From: Rhynchopus sp. YZ270_cl-10 | Lineage: Eukaryota > Euglenozoa > Diplonemea > Diplonemida > Diplonemidae | NCBI GenBank assembly: GCA_964035575.1 | Contig: OZ037857.1 | Location: 682,001 to 746,000, forward strand | DNA length: 64,000 nt | Reading direction: 5' to 3' | Notes under the pieces: model-generated | What the model saw: the letters and a program-made list of their open reading frames with translations, nothing else | The model's database searches: none | What the model was told of the DNA's origin: nothing | Position numbers and translations under genes: made by a program | Shown here: in pieces, positions 56,950-64,000 of the stretch | Layout: every line of letters begins with the position of its first letter | Position numbering within the stretch: position 1 is the stretch's first letter

Positions 56950-57192
56950 GGTGTGGCTGAAGGGGGGTGATTCGCACTTTTCCGCACTTTTTCCGCACCT
57001 ATTCGCACTTTTACCATGTAGGCTTGCTGACTGTGTCTGTGACAGATACACAGGCACACAGGTACACAGGTAGGTACCCACAAAAACAGTACCTACAGTA
57101 CACAGTGTTCAACTTTTACAAGGCGGAAAAATTTTTGGGGGCTGATTCGCACTTTTTCCGCACTTTTTGCTCCCCCCCCTTTCAGCCACACC
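56950..57192. mobile_element. TIR element, 243 bp
   Basis: GGTGTGGCTGAA at 56950-56961 and TTCAGCCACACC at 57181-57192, each followed inward by a G/C run and GATTCGCACTTTTTCCGCAC on the plus strand near both ends. Abuts the next MITE with one base between. Confidence 0.6.
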
Positions 57193-57193
57193 A

Positions 57194-57374
57194 CACGACG
57201 GGACCCAGTGACAAGTGACAAGTGAAAATGACAAGTGAATGACAAGTGAATGACAAGTGGATCACTTGTCATGACAAAAAAGTCACTTGTCATGACAAGT
57301 GACTTTTTTGTCATTTCACTTGTCATAAATATGACAAGTGATTCACTTGTCACTTGTCATTGGGTCCCGTCGTG
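57194..57374. mobile_element. Foldback MITE made of ATGACAAGTGA units, 181 bp
   Basis: CACGACGGGACCCA and its inverse TGGGTCCCGTCGTG form the ends. Between them, tandem and inverted copies of TGACAAGTGA fill the whole element. Confidence 0.75.
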
Positions 57375-57521
57375 CAACCATATCAAAAAAATTAACAAAG
57401 TACAAATACCTCCCTGTAGACACACTGTGTCTATGTGAAAAAAAGGGGGGAACATAAAAGTGAAGCTGAGTAGTAGTGCAAAAATGACCCAAAAAAAAAC
57501 AAAAAAAAAACAGAACATTTG

Positions 57522-57554
57522 TAAGATCGATGTGTCTCGCGCATACACACATCT
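57522..57554 (+). repeat. Class A stem-loop
   Basis: AAGATCGATGTGTCTCGCGC, ATACACACATCT. Confidence 0.55.
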
Positions 57555-57684
57555 AAGAAAAAAGAAAGAGCGTGTGGGATGGAAAAATCTTTGGCCCTAT
57601 TCGTGAATAATGGAACGTTGAAAAGAGAGGAAAGTGGTACGTTGATAAACGTGAAGGGATATGTGTATCAACACAATAAGGCTG

Positions 57685-57722
57685 GGTGAGGGTGAGGGTG
57701 AGGGGTGAGGTGAGGTGAGGTG
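57685..57722. repeat. GGTGAG minisatellite
   Basis: GGGTGAGGGTGAGGGTGAGG then GGTGAG/GTGAG units. The complementary (CCTCA)n occurs at 34417-34440. Confidence 0.7.
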
Positions 57723-58196
57723 TCCACCCAACATCTCGGATGACCTACCACCTCCCTCGCTGCCTCTCTCTCTCCCCACACGACATTCCCGTGAAAAAGT
57801 GTTTTGCAAAAAGAAAAGACGCAATATGCCAAGTGCTGGCAAAAAAGGGGTGTGACAAATTATAAATGGTCCACCCCTCCGCTCGAGTTGGGTGCACGAA
57901 AGGAGAGGTAGAACCCTGGGGAGGAAGGAAGTACTTACAAAGAGAAGCGACACGGCATATGAGGCAGCAAAATGTACTACGAACACAGCCGCACTCCTCT
58001 CCTTTTTGTGTGAACACACAAAAAGGGAAAAAAACCGGTTGTCTATCACATATTGTTCTTTTCTGTTGGGGGAAAAAAACTACAAAAAAAAAAAATGCAA
58101 GTAGTTAATACAGGCACATCATTCAATGAACGTTTTAAATTATTTCATATACTTTCTTTTCTAAACGAAAAGAAGGTAAAGAGGGTAAAAAAACTT

Positions 58197-58243
58197 TGAA
58201 AGACGAACCCAAGCCTTGCGTGCCTACTAGCTGCCTGCTTACA
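58197..58243 (+). repeat. Class B stem-loop, diverged
   Basis: GAAAGACGAACCCAAGCCTT, GCGTGCCTACTAGCTGCCT. Confidence 0.4.
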
Positions 58244-58523
58244 GTAACGAAATCGTACAGCGTTATTTTTTGCATTTCAAATGACATATCGAAACACCTA
58301 CCAGTGAGTGGGGGCAAGGGGAGGGGGGGGATATTTTTTTTGTTGTATCGACAATCGCCGAGTAATCCCACCAAGGTGAGAGAATTCGGGTCTGTACTCA
58401 ATGTTGGCCGAAGCCTTCTTTTTTGTTTTATGCGTTCGCCACACAACCACATCAGCTAGCTTTTGATGGGTGAAGGTTTTGCAAGCGACAGAAACGTAGG
58501 ATGGAAAAAAAAGAAGATGTGAG

Positions 58524-58632
58524 CAGGGCTTCCGCTGGGGGCAAGCTAGAACACAACTTAGCCCAATCCCATTATGCGGACTCAGACCAATTCTGTTTTG
58601 TTAAAAGAATTGGGCTCGGAGCGGAAACCCTG
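58524..58632. mobile_element. Small CAGGG-ended MITE, 109 bp
   Basis: CAGGGCTTCCGCT and AGCGGAAACCCTG in inverted orientation, hAT-like in sequence. No convincing target-site duplication. Confidence 0.45.
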
Positions 58633-58712
58633 CAGAGCGTAAAAAGAAGAAAGGTTGGTAATATTATTTAGGCCCTTTGTACTTGGTCATCAATAAAATA
58701 AAATAAAAACTG

Positions 58713-58745
58713 GAAAGATGAATGTGGGAACCTCGTGCAGACACA
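58713..58745 (+). repeat. Class A stem-loop, expanded loop
   Basis: AAAGATGAATGTGGGAACCT, CGTGCAGACAC. Immediately followed by a class C-like unit (58750-58805). Confidence 0.5.
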
Positions 58746-59283
58746 AAAAGTGTGGAGTTGTTAGTGCAGACACAACGGAATGCAACTACACATCCTGTCT
58801 GTCAACTACAGGTGTGAAGAAAACTGTGTCAAAATTAAAAAAAAAAAATCCCCCGTTCATCTTTTGCTAGGTGGTACGCTACCACGTCGTATGCGGACCC
58901 ATGTGTTCCCCCCATGCACTTCGTTATTCCCTCATTCTCGGTGTGTGCAAGAGTGAAGAAGATAACACAGTATCGGCCAAGAAGACCCTCATAACCCCCA
59001 AAAGACAGCACAGGACTACTGGTGTGCCTCAAGAACCCCCTCGAGACAGGGAAGAGCCATTGGTCTATATTGGTCTATATCATATTCATAAAAACCTACC
59101 AAAAGGGAGAAAAAATAGGTGCACAAAAGTGGGGGAAAAGCTGAATACCAGACCCTCAAAACACCTTTAAAAAAAGGTGATAATCCCAACCCTGACTTGC
59201 CCTCAAAGACCAAGAACAAAACAACATCAAAACTCCAACAAAACACTGATATGGCACAAGCACCACTCCATCCCCTTCCCTTT

Positions 59284-60456
59284 CTACATCTTCCGCAAAA
59301 ACCTTGGGAATTCATATCCGGTGTGGTGGTCTAGGGGCTGCTCCCGTTCGAAGAAAGCAACGAGGGGGAACCAGAGATTCATTTTCTTGACTTGCTGCCG
59401 GGACATGGTGGCCATGGCCGAGACGATCATGTGGTGGTATGCAAACACACGAGACGAGATGTAAAACCCAACAAACACATCTATGCTATAATGCTCATGC
59501 GCAAGCAGGATGCACGCCATCCCTGAGATCGCCACGCACCACACTACCCTATGAAACACCACCCACGACGGAGGAGAGTACTCCCCAATGAAGCAGGCCA
59601 TAAGCGTTAACCCTACACAATGCCCAGAGAACATATAATCCCCACACGTCTCCACCCCAAGCACCGTGGTCCCCAAACCCAACACGATTTTCAATGCACG
59701 CTCCACCTTCTCCTCGAAGGAGTTGAGCTGCAGTGGTGGACACTCCAGATGCTCTCCTGGAACGGAAAGCGAGGTGACCAACATGGTCACGCATCGGAGC
59801 AGGAACACTGTTGCAGCGATTGCAAAGAACCGGGTGCTGATGACGATCCGAGAGCGGTGGGCCATAACCAATACCAACAACACCCCAGCCAGGCTGAACA
59901 GCGCATACTCCGAAGCAGCAAAGGCCCATGGCATTCTTGGGAAATTATCCAAAAGCAAATCAGGAAGTGGCGGGTACTGATCCGTCAACGGAACCCTTTC
60001 ATGCGCAGTGACCAGACTAAACGACGTTGCAAACACACTCACACCGCAGTACATTGATGCCAACACAAGCCTCTTCAGGTCTCGCTTGCGGAGGCGGGCC
60101 TCGATACGTTCATCTACCTCGGACTCCTCTTCTTCGGTGTCAGAAGCAGGCGACACAGTGCGGGCACGTCCTACAGAGGGGCCGCGAGACCGTTTTGTAA
60201 CCCTTACCCCTGCATCTGTCTGGAGACAGCGGATTGCGGCGTGAAGGCGCTTGATGTCGCCCAGCTTGCTGATACTTAAGGGTGCCTCGCGGAGATCACT
60301 CTCGGTGATGGTCAACAACGTCCTCCCATCGATGTTGTGTGTCTCAAACACCTCACCATACGCTGCAAGCTTCACGTCCACCCGCTCCACCCAACCCCGC
60401 ACATCAGATTCACTCCATTCATGCACCTGGCGTGAATGCTGGGCCATCTTTGCCAT
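59284..60456 (-). CDS. SAM-domain sphingomyelin synthase-related protein (SMSr/SAMD8 type, PAP2-like)
   Basis: 390 aa. N-terminal SAM domain (about 10-78; VHEWSESDVRGWV, LLTITESDL), a Ser/Glu-rich linker, then six membrane helices of the sphingomyelin synthase family. Family motifs are all visible: RMPWAF near 174, the RCVTMLVTSLSVPGEHLEC block near 221-239, CGDYMFSGH at 271-279 and HYSIDVFVGFYIS from 322. His279, His322 and Asp326 would form the catalytic triad that moves a phospho-head-group from a phospholipid to ceramide. In animals the SAM-containing member sits in the ER and makes ceramide phosphoethanolamine; the same product here is an inference. Start ATG at 60456 follows TCAAGTCAGGTCAG closely; Met4 is an alternative. 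Confidence 0.92.
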   Translation of the reverse strand: MAKMAQHSRQVHEWSESDVRGWVERVDVKLAAYGEVFETHNIDGRTLLTITESDLREAPLSISKLGDIKRLHAAIRCLQTDAGVRVTKRSRGPSVGRARTVSPASDTEEEESEVDERIEARLRKRDLKRLVLASMYCGVSVFATSFSLVTAHERVPLTDQYPPLPDLLLDNFPRMPWAFAASEYALFSLAGVLLVLVMAHRSRIVISTRFFAIAATVFLLRCVTMLVTSLSVPGEHLECPPLQLNSFEEKVERALKIVLGLGTTVLGVETCGDYMFSGHCVGLTLMACFIGEYSPPSWVVFHRVVWCVAISGMACILLAHEHYSIDVFVGFYISSRVFAYHHMIVSAMATMSRQQVKKMNLWFPLVAFFEREQPLDHHTGYEFPRFLRKM

Positions 60457-61340
60457 GAAAGCCCTGACCTGACTTGAAAATACTAAAGGGGAAAGTGGAG
60501 AGAGAAAGCTTAGCTTTATTGTTCAGAGAGGAAGAGAGATACCCATCGAGCCCCTTGCGGGCTCGGGAGGACCCTTTCTTCAACACTCAATAGGAGTACC
60601 GACGGTCTCCCCATGGATGAAATGCCAAAGAGGGGATAAAAAAAGACCTTCTGCATCTGAGAGCGAGAAGAAGGAAGGGAACATCGTGGAAGCTTAACGG
60701 TACATCTGCCCCCCTCCCTCCCTGCACCATTCTGATGCACATGAACCATGACTACCCCCCGCATGATCCCCTTTCATTACCCCTAACCCCTTATGCAAAA
60801 GCATAAACCTTCATTACAGCGACGGTGTGTTTATGACACTGCAAGACTGCTAGAGAACGGAACGTACAACCCCATTCTGAGCTGAAATAGTTCAGATGGA
60901 AAGTAAAGTACCATAACGTCACCAATAAGCTGTTCAGAGACAGAATCAGACGTCGCAAGCAGCGGCATTGTTGAACATTGAAGAATATGAAAAGACTAGC
61001 GAGTGAAGCAAATCCTACAGTGAGGAACACGCATCAGCATCAACTGGATTGCCCATTGAGAACAAAGCGCGGAACGGTCTCCTCTGGCCCACAGAACAAC
61101 ATCATCACCTCAGCAGGATGAGGTAAACCTTAACCGCTGGAAACACCCCCCATTACCCTCCCCTCCCTTCACTCCACACTACACCCTTGACCCAGAACAA
61201 AGGGAAGTTGGTAAACTAACCTCAACCTCAAGCCACCTACAGTACATCCCCTCTTTTTCGACCAGAAAAAGATTCGGGAATCATCACCAGAACAACCTTT
61301 TAAAAAAGAGCAAATAGGTGTGGGGTGTGGGGGTCTCTTT
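60457..61340. other. Intergenic between the solenoid gene and SMSr
   Basis: Compact 0.9 kb spacer with a CGAGCCCCTTGCGGGCTCG hairpin (60548-60566) and no stem-loop repeats of classes A-D. It is one of the few repeat-poor spacers. Confidence 0.5.
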
Positions 61341-63692
61341 TCATTTGTCCGACACTGCGGTGAGGTAGGAGAGCACTGTGTGGGGTGCGTTGAGGCCGTG
61401 GAGGGTGGGGATGAGGTGTGCAGCATCAGCTGCACGCACACGCTTCCCCACGAGCGCTGCACAGAGCGCCTTGAGGACAGGACTTTCGACCCCCACCATA
61501 GCACGGCTGTGCGCAGACACCAAACTCGTCACTACAGGCATTGCTGCGGAACGCAGTTCGCCCTGCAAAGCCTCTGCCCCCACACCCCCTGCAGAAAACA
61601 GTCGTTTCCGCACCCCCACATCAACGACGTAGCTTGCCGCACGCAACACCTCCTCCACCTCACTGCACGACAACGACACTCCGAAGAGGGCGCCCTCTAA
61701 GAGAGCTGCCGCACCTTCGGCACAAGAAAGCTTTGTCAAGGACACAACAATGCTGCTGAGTTGCAACGACGTCATCCCGGCAAAGGCTGAAACGTTACCA
61801 CTCAGGGGCGAAAGCGCGAGGGCGGCTATCCCTGCGCTAGGAGCACGGAGGACCGCCGCACTGTGTAGAATAGATGAAACCGATGTGGGCGAGACACCAA
61901 AGGCACCGTACCCTGCCTGCTTCGCTGTGTAACTGTCCAGAAGACCTAGGGTCACTGGGTGCACCCCCCCTACCCGCATTGCCGCCTGCCATAAACGAGA
62001 TATGTCCGTCATGGTGACCCAACCCCCAACACCCTCGGTAAGATTTTTCGCAAAGATTGCGATAATCTGTTTCATCACACCCCCCTTCCCCAACCGCCCT
62101 ACTGCCACCAACAACAGACTCAACGTCGCTGATGGGAGACGCTGCAGGACCTGTTGTTGCTCCAACCGAGCAGACGCACACACCTCATCTGCTAATGAGC
62201 GCATCCCCTTCCCTGCACACTCTGACAACAGCAGCGGTAGCAGCGCTGAGAGCAACGGCCCCCGCAGCAAGCCCTCCACACTCTGGTGCGCCCCATCCAC
62301 TGCCAAAAACCGTCTGTACACCTGCATCGGGAGGCCCTCCAAGAGAGCAGTCACATCTGCCAAGGCAACCCTCCCCTTCCCCTTCGCCCATCGCAGAAGG
62401 TGTTCATTGCGCGCAAGATACACCCATAGGGCGAGCACTGCGGGGAAGCATTGTTCACCCATCGAATTTCCTTCTGTCATCCCTGCCTTGACAAAACGAA
62501 AGACAGTGTTGAGAACATACGTCTCCACGAGAGATGGCAACCGTGTACGCAGCAGTGCACACCCCTCCAGAAGACCAGACACAGCAGCGAAAACTGCCTC
62601 CTCTGAGTGCGTCGTGCCTGAAGACAACCAAATCTTCGCGACCCCTGCTTGAAGCCGTGAATACAGAGGGCGGAGTTGCTGTCCTTCCTTGGATTGATTT
62701 GAATCTCGCATGGTGCACACTGCTGCAGATACGAGCAAGGTGCCTGGGTCTGCGAAGTGCGGGTACAGCATCAGACATCGCTTCAACAACAAAACCAATG
62801 CACTGCACCGTACCTCTGCATGCACACCAGAGGTAGGCGGCAGGATCGCGCTGCAGTGTAACGCCGCTGCTGCAGCTGGGTGTGGCAACACCGCTACAGA
62901 GTAGCCTCGTTTTGAGAGCGCAGTGTCGACAGCACACCCCACCCGCCCCCAGCCTATCCCAACACTCAACCAGGTGCTCCCATTTTTCATCAACGTACGT
63001 TCAACCGCAGACAACGCCAGCAACACCCTTACCATATGCAGTGACCCCCGCTCTGTTGGATCACTCTCCAATTTCGGGCAATTCAAAAAGAGTTCAACCA
63101 ACCTCGGTGTCACAGCGTGACGGTATGCGTGACACAGTTTCTCTACTTCGGAGGAGGAGAACCTTGATTTGTACGTCCTAGCTTGGATCTGCTTTGTTTG
63201 CGAGGTGTACGAAGAGGCGAACGTAAACCTAGCGTTATGGGTTTCAAGATGCGATAGTTTGCTGAATGCTTCGAGCAAGACGGCTGGGGTAGATCCGTTC
63301 AGGGTGGAGGCAGGGTAGGTCGTGGAAAGGAATGTTTCCACCACGGCGGAGTAGAGGCCCACATTGCCCACATTCTTCTGTGTGGACACCCACACCACCC
63401 TTTCCACATGATGCGGCATGATCGTTTCTGCATCTGACTCCATCAGCTCCGCCAGACGTGCCAACACCGCACCATAGACATCTAGGTTGACACACTGCGC
63501 CTCATGGAGCACCCAGCAAGCTTCACTAAGCACCTCCCCATCGCAACCAGGCCACAGCAAGGCGGTCTTGACATGGTTATCTAAAGCATGCTTCTCAACA
63601 GCGTTCACCTCACCAGCGACACGTCCTCCTCTGTACACCCTCCGATGCAGTCGCTTCAAAAACTCCCTTTTAGTATCCCACAGCGCCTTCAT
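61341..63692 (-). CDS. Unrecognised Leu/Ala-rich helical protein (possible alpha-solenoid, mitochondrial RNA-binding style)
   Basis: About 783 aa, no known motif seen. It is built of amphipathic helices with recurring Leu/Ala/Val pairs (LSSIVVSLTKL, VLLALSAVERTLM, LLVAVGRLGKGG). The basic start (MKALWDTKREFLKRLHRR) could be a mitochondrial targeting segment. This composition is typical of FASTK/OPR-like or other helical-repeat organelle RNA proteins, which are numerous in euglenozoans; no C-terminal RAP domain is obvious. The ATG at 63692 follows TTTGCAG directly, so the acceptor AG abuts the start codon. The longer frame above it starts with TTG. The abutting AG could mark trans-splicing right at the ATG, or a cis exon whose first part is elsewhere. 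Confidence 0.7.
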   Translation of the reverse strand: MKALWDTKREFLKRLHRRVYRGGRVAGEVNAVEKHALDNHVKTALLWPGCDGEVLSEACWVLHEAQCVNLDVYGAVLARLAELMESDAETIMPHHVERVVWVSTQKNVGNVGLYSAVVETFLSTTYPASTLNGSTPAVLLEAFSKLSHLETHNARFTFASSYTSQTKQIQARTYKSRFSSSEVEKLCHAYRHAVTPRLVELFLNCPKLESDPTERGSLHMVRVLLALSAVERTLMKNGSTWLSVGIGWGRVGCAVDTALSKRGYSVAVLPHPAAAAALHCSAILPPTSGVHAEVRCSALVLLLKRCLMLYPHFADPGTLLVSAAVCTMRDSNQSKEGQQLRPLYSRLQAGVAKIWLSSGTTHSEEAVFAAVSGLLEGCALLRTRLPSLVETYVLNTVFRFVKAGMTEGNSMGEQCFPAVLALWVYLARNEHLLRWAKGKGRVALADVTALLEGLPMQVYRRFLAVDGAHQSVEGLLRGPLLSALLPLLLSECAGKGMRSLADEVCASARLEQQQVLQRLPSATLSLLLVAVGRLGKGGVMKQIIAIFAKNLTEGVGGWVTMTDISRLWQAAMRVGGVHPVTLGLLDSYTAKQAGYGAFGVSPTSVSSILHSAAVLRAPSAGIAALALSPLSGNVSAFAGMTSLQLSSIVVSLTKLSCAEGAAALLEGALFGVSLSCSEVEEVLRAASYVVDVGVRKRLFSAGGVGAEALQGELRSAAMPVVTSLVSAHSRAMVGVESPVLKALCAALVGKRVRAADAAHLIPTLHGLNAPHTVLSYLTAVSDK

Positions 63693-63974
63693 CTGCAAAT
63701 TGATGTGGAAGGTGAAAGGTGGGGGAGGTGGGGGAGGTTAGTTGAGAAGGAGTTAACGGAAGAGGAGGAGGACCTTTTTTTGCACACCTTTTCGATATTT
63801 TTGCCCTAATATTTAGGTGCCGATGTACCGTGTACATAAACATGTAGGGAAGTATAAAAAAAAAAAAAAACACATATAAAAAGAGAATGGGAATCTAGAA
63901 TGGTTTGGTAGATTCTTAGACCACTATGTTCAACATTGGTATCGGTAGTTCGCAAAGAGAGGGGGAAAAAAGGT

Positions 63975-64000
63975 GTCTTGAAATACAAAGCCCTCTCGTG
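63975..64000 (+). repeat. Class D stem-loop repeat, cut by window end
   Basis: GTCTTGAAATACAAAGCCCT then CTCGTG at the last base of the window. Confidence 0.65.

Larger units (their letters stand above)
55517..59283. other. Intergenic between SMSr and GT15 genes
   Basis: Holds the MITE pair at 56950-57374, the GGTGAG minisatellite, stem-loops and the small 58524 MITE. No gene seen. Confidence 0.5.

Overview
The window is nuclear DNA from a single-celled eukaryote with a sparse, repeat-rich genome. GC-balanced genes sit in AT-rich intergenic DNA full of A and T runs. I recognise 12 host genes. Eleven have one open frame and one (STT3) has three short GT-AG introns. All 12 lie on the minus strand. 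Each has an AG a short distance upstream of its ATG, often after a pyrimidine-rich stretch. One-way gene order, AG sites near starts and kinetoplastid-like cathepsin L proteins suggest an excavate, perhaps a diplonemid or other euglenozoan. That placement is an inference of moderate to low strength.

Layout in transcription order (right to left): an unrecognised Leu/Ala-rich helical protein (63692-61341); a SAM-domain sphingomyelin-synthase-related protein of the SMSr/SAMD8 type (60456-59284); a GT15-like mannosyltransferase with two N-terminal membrane segments (55516-53009); a small Cys-rich type I membrane protein with a Q/Y/P tail (47761-47228); a 5'-truncated LINE fragment on the plus strand (43305-44970); a cluster alternating cathepsin L and polyubiquitin (42397-36483); a five-TM membrane protein (33538-31964); a third cathepsin L copy (12867-11899); a mitochondrial carrier (11135-10338); and the oligosaccharyltransferase catalytic subunit STT3 (8291-4709). 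Themes are secretory-pathway glycosylation (STT3, GT15), sphingolipid synthesis (SMSr) and proteolysis (cathepsins, ubiquitin).

The rest is mostly non-autonomous mobile DNA. I delimit six hAT-like elements with CAG ends and exact 8-9 bp target-site duplications. I also see a 1.74 kb MULE-like foldback element with ~500 bp inverted arms and a 9 bp duplication, a 1.2 kb foldback near the left end, and several small palindromic MITEs. No transposase is visible. Three of the hAT-like elements share two internal modules, and two others carry stretches that may be captured host sequence.

The least explained signal is a dense set of 30-120 nt stem-loop repeats in the intergenic DNA. Two classes share a loop (CCTCTCRTG on the plus strand) and an outer AAGATG/CATCTT pairing but swap the inner stem (GTGC/GCAC versus AAGC/GCTT). 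Nearly all copies point the same way. In the gene-sense orientation they are often followed by T runs, and a related class carries a tRNA B-box-like GGTTCAATAACC. A separate 40 bp motif near the LINE 3' end recurs at three other sites without the LINE.
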